Assembly (NCBI GenBank): GCA_963989385.1
Contig: OZ022499.1
Coordinates: 79,349,903 to 79,413,902, forward strand
DNA: 64,000 nucleotides
Reading direction: 5' to 3'
DNA from: Ctena decussata
Lineage: Eukaryota; Mollusca; Bivalvia; Lucinida; Lucinidae
Shown here: piece after piece, positions 1 through 12,800 of the stretch
How the letters are laid out: each line of letters starts with the position of its first letter
Numbering within the stretch: the first letter of the stretch is position 1
Translations under genes and position numbers: made by a program
The notes under the pieces: generated by a model
The model's database searches: none
What the model was told of the DNA's origin: nothing
Seen by the model: only the letters and a program-made list of their open reading frames with translations

Positions 1-287
1 AAGTATGTGCTCAAAGGTAGCTACCCTGACTTACCTTTTGAGCACAATTATGAAGCATCATTGGATTTAAATCAGCATGGTGAGATCTGAGGACTCTGGG
101 TAAAACATTTTTATTAATTCACAGTTTTATGAAATACAAAACATGCTTTTGCATTCTAATGCTCTAATAGATACAAATTATATGAATGTTTACAACTGCA
201 ACCATTTAGTCTAGAACTGACAGTGACACCCTATACAAGGTAAAAAGAAAAGGTGAAAAAAAGGAGGTGAAAAGATATTAAACTACT

Positions 288-473
288 GTACAGTCAACCC
301 TCTTTATAACGGCACTCATGACAACAGCAAAATTCTTTACAATGTCATTTTGATATGCAGGAAATGGCTTTATTGTTCAGAAGATGTATTCTTTTTACAG
401 CAAATTCAGATTACCGTCAAAATGTTTGGGAACAAATGGCGTCCTTGTAAAGAGGGTTCACTGTACTTAATTT
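288..473. mobile_element. MITE in the SNAP 3' UTR
   Basis: The inverted ends TACAGTCAACCCTCTTTA and TACAGTGAACCCTCTTTA (reverse complement of the right end) bracket about 185 bp. It sits downstream of the SNAP stop codon and is probably transcribed. Confidence 0.6.
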
Positions 474-722
474 TATTATTTTGACAGGAATGCTTGGGAA
501 CATGATGCAGATCCATACCAAGCAGTCTGATCAGAGTCTGCACCATTTGCCAACATTTTATAAAACAGCCCCATTCACCTTAAATGAACTTCGCTAAATC
601 TGTTGACATTTAAGAATAGATGAGGTGTTTGAAACATTTATGACAACTGTGGTAGATTGGGCTTCAATGTCATGACATCAATTATTAAAGCAATATTGCA
701 GCTAATTGGTAAAAAGAAGGAA

Positions 723-869
723 CTATTTCAAGTCGTCTTGGTTTATCCGTTTCTTTACTCTCAGCAACATTGTGGTGGCCCACTGGTCCAGTCTTGATAT
801 ACAGTCGTATTCTTTAATAGCATCTGTGTAAGCGTCCGCATCTTCATCTTCACAGGCTTGTATAAGTGC
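723..869 (-). CDS. NAPA: Alpha-SNAP exon 8 (stop codon)
   Basis: 147 nt encoding residues 244-291 ([20 protein letters not shown], then [20 protein letters not shown], then RINQDDLK) and TAG. The acceptor is ATTTAG. The 3' UTR runs to lower coordinates and includes a MITE at 288-473; a minus-strand AATAAA lies at 115-110, and others are possible. Confidence 0.93.
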   Translation of the reverse strand, partial: ALIQACEDEDADAYTDAIKEYDCISRLDQWATTMLLRVKKRINQDDLK

Positions 870-3800
870 CTAAATATAGAACAAGAATTCCATGGAACGA
901 GGTGTCTTGCCTGTCTGCTCATTGTCTCAAAGCAGAGAAAAATGTGAAAACTTGCCACAAAGTTTGTGCCCCTGACACCAGAGAGGTAATACTAATGTCT
1001 CGTGTCTGCTAGTTGCAGGGGAGACAAAAAGTATATGAGCCGCGACACGACAAAACCAACAAAGTGGTTGTGCGCCCAGCGCAGACTCAGATCAGCCTGG
1101 GCATCCCCCCAGTCTGATCAGCCTGGGCATCCGCCCAGTCTGATCAGAGTCTTCGCTGTCCGCCTGGAAGTAGCTTAGACCCTTCGCTACTCTTTAAGCG
1201 CTTAGCGAAGATTCTGGTCAGACTGTGCGGATGCCCAGGCTGATCTGAGTCTGCGCTGGGCTGCCACCACTTTGTTGATTTTCTCGTGTCGCTGCTCATA
1301 TAAAAAACACTTAAGGTGACTGAGTATACTTTCAGGCAAAACAAATTTTCATTTTTGCCTCTCTTCTCAATTGGGGTCAACTCTTAAAGGAACGAATTTG
1401 CTCCACTTGGAGCAAATTCTTTCCTTTGGGAATAGACCCCTTTTGGACTGGCTAAATCATCCAGGAAAGTTAACAGGAAGTCCAATAAGTTATCTCCCTC
1501 TGAAAATATGGTAGAAAAACATGGAGGCATACCCATACATTTTACAATCTGCAATATCAGATTTTGGCAATTTCAAATCAATGGCAAATTGACATTTTAA
1601 TTTTAGCACTTTAACAGACTTAGACATATTTCTAGATATGTAAATAATACTGAAAACATTGGCATACTTTTCATCTCTATCACCAAAGGGGCCACTATTT
1701 GACTGCCAAATATAAAGCGTTTTACAGAATGTGGAAATATGTCTCTGGGACATTGTATGATCAACTTTCCACGTACAGTGCTTGCAGGTTTGTATAAGAT
1801 TCATAAAAAGTACACATATCTATACAGAAAAGAAATAAGTACCCAAACACTTGCCCAAGTAGAGAACGGACATATAAGCTTATATAGAAAAGTTATACAT
1901 ACATGTAAAGTCAAACCTGTCTCAAGAGGTCCTCAAAATACTGGCTGCTCAAGACAGGTTATCCCTTCATACAGGGTTATTTACACTATATTTTCATTAA
2001 AGAGCCTCTGAAAAGGGGGCTGTCATTTAATAGAGCTGGCTTTGTAAGCATACCAGACTTAAGTGCCTCATGCAGAAAAAAACTCAGTTGGGGAGCTCCC
2101 ATTTTATAGTGCTTGCAGGTTTGTTCAAATGCATAAATACAGAGACCATCCAAACAGACAAGAAAATATCAGTCTCAGTTGAGGAGGGTCAAGTTCATGT
2201 TTGCACATGTAGAGCAAACCTAAACCTGTTACAAGCCCATGTTTTTGCATGGGCTACAGCATTACTTCTCCTATTTGTTAAGTAAAGTATGTTTCATTAG
2301 AAGAAAACTAAACTGTCATACCTTTAATAATTTACATTCTCTGGAATCAGTGAACGCTGGGAAATGTTCTTCATATTTTTGTAAAGCATGCTGAGCATTA
2401 AGAGTATCCACACAGAGATGACAAACTGCTCCTCGGAAGAAATGCTCTTTAGCACTATACTTTAACAAGGAGCTGTCTATACATGACATCGCCACCTACA
2501 ACACAGATATGTTACAAATGATTATGCTAATAATTCACCTATATGACAGAAATTTTTCCACCCTCTACAATGACTCCTAATATTTAAATCAGTCTTGTGT
2601 AATTCTACTATAAGATGGGTTTTCCCTCCTTAAACAATCCTACAAATCTGGGGCCGTATTTATAAAATGACTTAAGTGGTTGCTATGCTGTTGCTAAAGG
2701 AGATTCCCTACAACTATGAAATTTGCTCTGGAGGAGCAGTCTTTTAGACTGTTCCACCAGAGCAAATTTCATAGTTGTAAGGAATCTCCTTCAAAGAAAT
2801 TTAGCCTTAGCAACAGCATAGAACCACTTAAGTTGTTTTATAAATATGGCCCCTGGATCCATCTGATAAGAAGGAACCTGAATTTTTAAGTTGTTTTGGA
2901 AACTAAAAAATACTCAGTCTCACAACCTAATGAATTCACTACTTCATTTCATAACGCTTTGGGCTACACTTATTTTAACTAGCCCAATTAATTTCCATGA
3001 TCAAACGAAATGTCATAAGAATGACAATGGGGAAAAATTTGTTAATTTTTATGCGAAACACTGTTATTGTTTAGGTATGAAATATAAATTACATTGTATC
3101 TTAGAATAAAATGTTATTAATCATGAAGGTGAAAGGGCAGAAGCTGGGTACCTTAACAAGCTTCAAATATTTTGGAGCAGTTGTCTCAGATGATGGCTCA
3201 AAACAGGAGGTTCTCTCAAGGATTGGACAAGCTACTTCAGCTCTTACCAAGTTGAAACCAATTTGGGAAGATAACAACATATCTCTTGGATCAAAGGTGA
3301 AACTTATGCCCTCCCTTGTCATTTCCATATTTCTGTATGCCTGTGAATCGTGGACCGTGACAGCAGAGTTAGAGAAAAGAACGCAGGCCTTTGAGATGAG
3401 ATGCTACCGAAGGTTACTGAACATTTCATACAAGGACCATATAACCGATGAGGAGGTTCGCAGGAAGATCCAAGCAGCCATTGGAGAATATGATGAACTC
3501 CTGATGCTGGTCAAGAAATGGAAACTAAGGCGATTTGGCCACCTCACAAGGTCTTCTAGTTTAGCAAAGACGATTCTACAGGGCACAGTGAAAGGGAAAA
3601 AAAGAAGAGGCAGACAGAAGAAGAGGTGGGAAGACAATATTAAAGAGTGGACAGGGATGGATTTTGCCAGCTCAACTAGGGCAGCTGAAGACTTTCGAAG
3701 TCAAATGTGGTGCCCCAATGACCTAGTCAGGTTATGGGATAGAATAGAATAGAATAGAATAATTATGAAATTTTGTACTGGCCCAGTTACAGGTCTGGGG

Positions 3801-6800
3801 TCTACTGTATTGGCCTGAGGCCAAAGGCCTCTGGTCAATACAGCAAACCTAGGACCTCTAACATGGCAAATACCAAATTTCTTGATTGATGACAATTTTA
3901 TTGATTTATGTCATTGATATTGGCCAAGTTTGACATAATTGATATTGGCCGTGTTGTATTGGCCAAGTTTTGCCTGTATTAGCAGAGTTTGGCTTGTATT
4001 GGCCGAGTTGGCCTGTATTGGCCAAGTTTGTCAAAATAAGCTCAGTTTATGACAGGTATGATGTGGACTGCTTTTGCCATATAAGTGTTGTATTACTATC
4101 AGTTAATAGAAATTTCATATATAGCCTGGCTACTTGGATGTATCAAGATCACTAGCCTGGCTACGATCACTTGTCGTAGAAGAGGGAGTAAACATGCTAT
4201 GTAATTTTTGGCATTGTGGTGTCCTACTTATTTTACATCAAGATTGGCCAAAGACCTGCTGAGCATGCAGCATGTGTAGGCTGTTTTATTATTGTTTCAC
4301 TCTTGTTTGTTCCAGCTATCCTTTCTCTCTTCCCCTTTTTGGGAGATGGCTCAATACAGCCTAAAAGACTGCCTGAAAGAGTCATTAAACCCAATTCATC
4401 CATCCAAAATGTTTCTCAGAAGTAATGTTAACAAACTCTTACCTCTTCATATATTTCCACTGCTCTATCATATTTTTCCAGCTGTGCGGCAAACTGTGCA
4501 CATTTTAGTAAGCATTTATTGGCCGAACTGAAATACAACGTTAGATAATGTAACTTGTAAGAGAAAGGTACACACAGAAAATATCATGAACTTGTAAGTT
4601 CTGATCCTGATGACTTTGGCAATAGAAAAAAAGCATTTTGAGAGAATCACATTCTTCTTTTAAAATTATGTAGTAAAAGGAAAAAAAAAGTTACCAGTTA
4701 CATCAACTTCATACAGATTTTTCTTTGAACGACAACCAAATTTATACCCCTATCAACACTTCTAGTAAGAGGAGTTCAAATAAATATAAAGTGTTATTAA
4801 ATCAAACTGTGGCAACATCCTCCATATAAGCAGGTGTATCGATGAAAATTCTGAGGAGCAAATTCTTATCTTTAAGGGTTGACAGACATTGAGAAGGGAG
4901 GCAAAACTGAAAATGGCAGAGTTGCTTCCCATGAAAGGGTCTCCATTCACCTTTATTAACCTTAACATTATCTTGATATTTTATTTGTGATTCTCTTTCT
5001 CCTTGTGATAGCTCACCTGTTTGATTCTTCCCCTTTGTAATAATCTGCAGCCTGTTCATAGCTGGTGATAGCTTTTTCAATATCTGACAGCTCTGTCTCA
5101 TAGATCTCGGCTATTGAAACATGGTGTTTGGCTGCTATCGAAAATCGACCCTGCAAGAATAAATGCACCGTAAAGTAAATTTTACAGCTAAATGTACAAC
5201 AGCAATAACCTGAAAAAGGCCAGTAATTTTACCAAAACGTCTCAACCATAATAAAATGTCAACCTGATCTATTGGTCCTTAAATTTGGTATCTTCTTAAT
5301 TTGAGTAATAACTTTCATGACCTAAAAAGTATAGTTTATGTCATCTGACACTCTGAATTGTATAATAATTTATAACAAATATGTTACTATTAAAGAATGT
5401 ATTACATGAAAAGTATTGGCTAATACAGACTTAATTCTATCAACTGATGTTGGAACTACAGACTTCATGATGCAACTGTGCATTAAGCTGGGTAAGATAT
5501 GAGAATGTAGAATTGACAAGCTGACCTATTGCATTCCACTTTGCTACACTAAATAGCATTTCCTGAATGAGGATAATGATAACTATGACAACAATACTGA
5601 AATGTAATCCTTATACTTCTCTTGAGGTTGGGACTTAAAAATGCTTCACTTATCATGTGGCTCATCATACAGAGAAGACCACAGGTTTTTGATTACTGGC
5701 CATCGACCGGCATCACAGTTAAAGGTGAAACAGTGCTCCAGATAAGAAATAGTAGCAGGAATAGTTAAGGGACAATTTGCCATATTTCCTCCATAAAAAC
5801 ATAAATTGTGACCCCTCATTAGAACTATCTTGCCAAGACAGTTCAAATGAGGGGTCACAACATATGTTTTTATTGAGAAATAAAAAAAAATATCTTTGAA
5901 CTATCCTCAATACCCCACCTTATCTGGAGCTTATATTAGCGATAAAAATCGATTGGCTATTTTTGGAAATCGTATCTGTCACAGTGTAAATGTAGGTCAC
6001 GTTTGCAGCATAATAATTTAGATAATATACAGAAAAATAATGCAAACTACATGAAATTGCAGAGAAAAATTATCATTCTGTCTTTCACATGCATTATATA
6101 TCCTGCTTCCACTCATAAATCAACCCCAGTTGATTGATAAACAGACCGTAATTTCATCATCCGCCATTTTCCGGACACACGTTTTTGCGCAGGCGTGACT
6201 TGGGTCATTGAATAAAATTATGATAATTTTGTAGCTATTTAGAGCAGGTGGTTTGATAATACGTCATTGGAAAGGCCAAAAAGCAAGGATTTCATTGGTT
6301 ATTTTTTTGCATAATTTGATCCAATGGATCATTCGGAATTCCTCCGCGATTATGGTGTATTTTAAGAGTCCAAAATTAGCGTCTAGAGCCGTTGTTACGA
6401 AAATGTACTATCAGATTCTGGAAAAGCAATCTTTTTACTATCCGATGAAACTGTCAAGTTTTCAAATAAGTCTAGCGCATTTTAGCACAAAGCATTTTAA
6501 ATGAGGTACCCTCCCAAAGTCCCAGACCAAATGAATTGAGCGTATCGGGAAAATGGCTGACTCGCGACGATGTGTATTGGCTCAGTACACATTACAGGTG
6601 AAACAGCTGATCGATTTTTGACAGATGAATTTCATGACCCTCTTGATTTAAAACTAATGTAACTTTTTTATTCTTTGATGGATTTTAATAATTCAAACAC
6701 TGTTTTCTTTGTCTCGAATTCAGTTTTTGCCTATTTTATCAGATTAAAATAAATTCCAAATATTTCAAAAAACCTTTGTTATCGTTACTTTTATAAATAT

Positions 6801-9800
6801 TTCACAATTTCTAACAGGCTCTGTATGGAATAATCCTAAGTCAGTGCATGCAAACAACAAAGGCCAAGGTCGGCCTGTGACACAGCATATTCAAAGACAG
6901 TCAACTTAATATGTCTGCTCAAAATGACCCATTACATTTATTATTTAAAATGACTGTTAAATTATTTTTTGCCAACAGAAAGCTTAAACACTTTTAGGCG
7001 AATGGACACCTGCTCATTCAGTGTGTAAACTGAGTTTTGAGTAATGTAGAGAATATGCATGCTCCTGTGTGAACTGATTTTTTACCAGGTCACAAAAAAT
7101 AAAACAGGCTAATACGGAAGCCAAAAGTATCAATGCTGCTTGTAAATGAGACCTGAAGTGAATGGAAATCAGAGTTATAATGGGTTTACTTGTATAAAAA
7201 CTCTATACTAAGATTTTGAGAAAATATGAAATCTGGACAGAAATACTGCTTTAACAAAACACTGGCTGATCTGAGTCTACACTGCTAATGGGTATACAAA
7301 AGTTCACATATTTTTCCACACTGAGCCACATTTTAATATTTCTTACCATATCTGTATATATTTCTACAGCTTTACTCAAACAGTTCACCGCCTCTGCAAT
7401 AATAAAATACATCATATATGATAATACACCCACAACCAAAACCTTTTTATGAAAATTTAGCTTCACGTGAATGGGCTTGCATAAAAATAGACCTTAAGCA
7501 ATAAGCCTGAAGTAAATGCTAAAATTAGCCTATGCATCTGAGCAAACATATCTGTCTTCACATTTCAAATTGTAGATTCCACATTATTCAGTGTGTAGAC
7601 ATGCTAAGAAGGAAGACTATGATCAGACTGCACAGATGTGCAGGCTGATCTGATTCTTTCCTGTTGCATGTCAAATAGTATCTTTTCTCATCACTCAAAT
7701 CATGTATTGTGCTATCTGATCAGACTTGGTGTCCCACATGGAGTCTTTGGTTGGATCTGGAATTGAAGTGTGTCAGTTCCTGAGAATTTTCCTCCTTACT
7801 TTTGTATTGGTGAAGCATTTTTAAAGAGCGATCACCCCATATATTTTCTAGAGAAACAAGACAACTAAGAACAACTTTGCCAATATGCGTTTATGGTATA
7901 AAATACCTCCAGGCTAAATATCAAATTGATTATTTCAGTATGCTGACTTTCCCCACAAATCCAGTACTGAAAGCCCTTAAGCTAGGCTTCCTCTAGAAGT
8001 ACTCAGCTGTTACAATGAAACTAGCCAGGCTACATATGAATACATTCCCATGGGAGATCACTCTGGTATGGAAAATTTTGCATTCTTTCTCTAGACTTCT
8101 ACCTGGAGTCTACTATTAAACAAAAGAATTTGCTCCTACAGGAGCAGATTCTTTCATTTAAGAATTGACCCCTAATGAAAAGGGAGGCAAAAATGAAAAT
8201 GGCTGTACTGCTTGCCCTGAAAGTATACCGTTTACCTAAAGGCAAATTTTCTAACAATTTGGCTCAAAAGCCATTTAGTGCCTTTGAGACGTGTCACCTA
8301 CCCAGAGCTCTAGATAAGAGGGGTATCTGATGATAACTGAGAGATAATTTTTTTTTTTATTTTTCATTCAACCATATGTTGTGACCCCTAATCTGAACTG
8401 TCTCGTTGAGACGGTTCAGATGAGGGGTCACAACATAGGGTTTTATATAGAAATTATCCATAATTATCACTAAATACTCCCTCTTATCTAGAGCTCACCT
8501 ACCTTGTGGGTCAGCCTTCTTATAAGCATTTCCAGCATCAACATAGTGTGTAGCTGCCTCATGGCGACTTCCTAGCTCTAGCTGCAGCCGTGCTGATCGA
8601 CAGAAACACTCGCCAGCAGCTGAAAATGGTATAATTAAACATCATGTTATCATATTACTGCTAAATATTGGGACAGAATAGTCTGTGTAAACAGTGAGAA
8701 CTCAGGGCAGACTAGCCCCAAGGCTATACACTCCAATTAAGGAAAATATTTTGAGAGTGAAAATTCAGTCTTTCTGTATGTGCCTTACCCTAATGAGCTT
8801 AAGTTTTGGGACACTTAAAAACCATTGATTTTCCATTTGGTACAAATGGAAAATTAATGGTTTTTAGGTGTCCCAAAACTTAAGCACACTATGGTATTTG
8901 GAATTGACCTATCCATAGACTGACTGTTAAAAACAAGTTCTGCTTACTAATCAAGATGGTTTGAATAGTAAAACATAAGTGTACAACATCAGGCTTCAAC
9001 AACATTTCTATTTTGCACCCGACCTACTAGGTATGTAGTCTGTGTATTTTGATTTTGGTTGTCTAAGGTGTTTTAAGGTAGGCGTGGATAAATCATCACA
9101 CAGATAAATCAATTCTTATTCTTGACCTTCACATAGTTCTAGATAAGAGCGCGTATTTTGTGATAATTAGGGATAATTTTAGTTAATTCTGCATAAAAAC
9201 ATATGTTGTGACCCCTCATCTGAACCGTCTCGATGAGACGGTTCAGATGAGGGGTCACAACATATGGTTTCGATGAGAAATAAGAAAAATTATCCTTAAT
9301 TATCATCAAATACGCCGTCTTATCTAGAGCTCTGCTTCAGCTCCTACTTACATGTAATTGCAAACTCAACAGTTTCCAAATATAAACTAGCACATTTAAG
9401 CCAGTAAAGTGATAAAACATAATTTAATATTCTTTGTATAGTAAAGTAGATGTCCTTTGATAGTTCTTAATTATAATAATTTAAAATAAATGTTGTGGTC
9501 CCCCAACAGAGCTGTCATAATGAAGGGCCACATCATATGCTGTATTATGATCTCTAATGAAAGGTCATAGCCTATGTTTTATTCAGTAAATAAGAAATAT
9601 AATTCCTGAATCATCATCTAACTGTCATGTCATCTGGAGCCATGATCATTACCTGGCCATTTCTTAGCCATTTTGAAAGCATTTGCAGCTCTTATAAACA
9701 GTTCAGCTGCTTCCTCTGTCTTGTTGGAGCCTCTGAAACAAAGAAGAGATAACTGAACAGTGACACGACAAAGCCAACAAAGTAGTTGTTGGCCCAGCAC

Positions 9801-12800
9801 AGACCCAGATCAGCCTGGACATCTGCCCAGTCCGACCAGACTCTTCACAAAGCACTGATAGGGTAGCTAAGGGTCAAAGCTACTGCCATGTGGACAGCGA
9901 AGACTCTGTCTGATCAGACTGGGTGGATGCCCAGGCTGATCTGAGTCTGCGCTGGGCACACAACCACTTTGTTGACTTTCTCGTGTCATGGCTCACATAT
10001 ACAGTTGACTTTCATTATCTCCAACACTGATATCTCAATGTACCCTCTTCTGTCAAAGTAACTTTATGTAAAGTTTCATCACAACATGTAATTCTTTACA
10101 TTCAAGCTCCTGTTACCTCAAACTACTGAAATCTCAAAGTACTTGTACCATCCTATGTCAAAGTAAATTTATGTAAAGTTTCATTTTGATCATACTTCCG
10201 ACTTCCCATAACTCTGTACACTGAAACTTATCCTAGCTTACTGCCAGTTACTGGTATCTCAAAATAGAAGTTGTTGTTGCTTTACGTCCACGGTAAACAG
10301 CTATGATCAAGTAAGTGGCAGGACCTGGTATCAAACTCAGAACCTCTGGTTCTTGAGTCACATGTCTTTTCGACTTTGCAAAGGCATTTGATAAAGTTCC
10401 TCACCAACGCCTTCTGCATAAGCTGGACTACTATGGGGTGCGCAACTCGACACTCAGTTGGATAGAATCATTTCTCAACCATAGGAAACAGTCAGTCCTG
10501 CTGGATGGAACAAGATCCTCAGAAGCGGACATACTCTTTGGAGTGCCTCAAGGGACAGGCCTTGGGCCACAACTCTTTCTGCATTTATTAATGACCACCC
10601 TGAGACGACAATACACTCAGATGCCAGGCTCTCTGCCGATGATTGTCTCCTTTTTAGACATATCATAACAGAAGACTCAGCCCTCCTACAACAGGACTTG
10701 TCAGCATTGGAGAGACAGGAAACAACCTGGCAAATGCAGTTTCATCCAGAGAAATGCACCGTCATCAGGATCAACCCAAACAGGCGTCAAATTATTCATA
10801 CTAGTTACCAGATCCATGGCCACACCCTGGAAGTGGAAGACAGCAGCAAATATTTGGGAGTTACCATCACACATACAAACTTCCTTGGGTAATTTAGATC
10901 CGCCATTTTGTTGCGCAATCAGCTTGTGTTGCCTCCCTTGACATTTTGTGGGTAGTGTATGCCCATTGCATCCTGAAAATCTTAGAAATTACCTACATGT
11001 GCGCATTAGCCAAATACCTTTTGCGTACATAATATATTACGTTTCAAACAAAGAAAAGATACATTTTGGGTAAATGTTTACCTTAAAATGCACTTTATAT
11101 CTCTCTGCTTCGTTATCCACAAAAACACATCTACTTGGTTTAATGAAAAAATAAGTCTTTTCCGAATTTCCCCTGGTTCACAAATATTTTTCCCTATTTC
11201 TCCGATGAATATACAATATAAAAATATATTGTTGCTATGGTAAACATACTAGTTTTAAAGGTAAACATTAGCCCTGAAGTCACAGCAGGGGCTAAACTGC
11301 CACGCGCTTCGACTGTGATGTTTAAATTTCAACCTGTCAGCTTTGTGATAAAGGATATCTAAATTGTCTTTGGTACAAAAACACTTTCCTCCGAGGTTTC
11401 TTTTTTGGGGGGACATAAATTTTCAATGTTCCTGATATCACATCATGATCACTAAGTTTGTCTGGGGAATGTAGTTCTTGAAACTGGCCAGGAAGCGAAG
11501 TGAGAATTAAATCCAATGTGTTTTTCTCCCGAGTCGGGAAATTCACCAGTTGTTCTAACCCATGGTCATTCATGACATCAATCAACATTTTTCTTCCATT
11601 TACGCCTTAATCCCAGAAGGGGACACAGACGGTGTACTTTTGTACACTCCGGTGTTGCAGGATGAAAGCCTACATATAGCCATGTAGCTATAGTAAGGAT
11701 CTTTAACCTGCACAGGGGATGACTCTCCCTCCACAGGGGGCCTCCAGTTAACGTCCCGATCCGAAGGACGGCACACTTGTTAGCATCATCCCTGCAAATG
11801 ATGCTAGAAAAACGCGTTCGGACATAGGAAGATACACCTCTGGTGAGGCTCGAACCCACAACCTCTGACTTCAGAGTCAAGTGCACTAACCACTGAGCCA
11901 CCGCGCTTATTTGTCCCTCTGACTGACTTAACACTGATCCTGACTTATTAAGTCGGTCTGGCCAAGCAATATCTTTGAAGTTGAAATCCCCAGGATGTCC
12001 TATTCACACCAGTTTAATAAGTTGATATGCTGTCAGAGGTTTATTTGCAGCTTTCAAAAGCAAAATTAGTTTACCAGTTCCTAAATTTTTCACAAAAGCT
12101 GCCAAATTATAACAAGGGGCACGAATCGACGGGAAAATGATCAAAATGCTATGGTAACAGGTACTCGAGGATAACAGAAACTGGGTACCCGACTACCCGG
12201 GTACAAAATCTCGGTACTCGGACAAAACGGACCATGGACAAAACGGACCGGACAAAACAGACCATGGTAAGGACAAAACGGACTATGTTTCAGGACCAAA
12301 CGGACCATGCTATTTGACAAACCAGACCATTAATTGATGCCAATTAAAAGATGAAAGAGTATTTAATTTCCAAAGACAGTGTTATATGGTCACATTTACT
12401 TGACTTCTGTTCATGATCTCAACTATCTTTGATTCTCAAAACAATCTAACCATAGCTCATGACTTTAGGTAAAATAGTTAATCTAATTTTAATTCAAATA
12501 TATTCATTATTAGATGCTTAGGTAACCCGTATGTCTAAAAACATGGTCGTATTGTCTTGAAACGTGGTCCGTTTTGTCCGATTTGTTGTTGATTTTATGC
12601 TTAACGTCCACGGTAAACAACTAAGGTCATGTCGGGATGGTCAGTTAACCTAACCACACTATTCCTGGGCAGGCTTAGACCTCCTAAGCGGTTAACCAGT
12701 ACTAAGTGCACATACTTTCGCCAGTAACTGACAACTGCCCTTCTTGAATCAGTGGAAGGAGAAACGAAAGTATGTGGCCAGACCAGGATGCGAACCACGG

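Noticed and set aside
3404..3637. Minus-strand ORF with hydrophobic residues
   Set aside because: Antisense of the RTE LINE ORF.
10475..10666. Minus-strand ORF over the LINE fragment
   Set aside because: Antisense of a recognisable reverse transcriptase on the plus strand.
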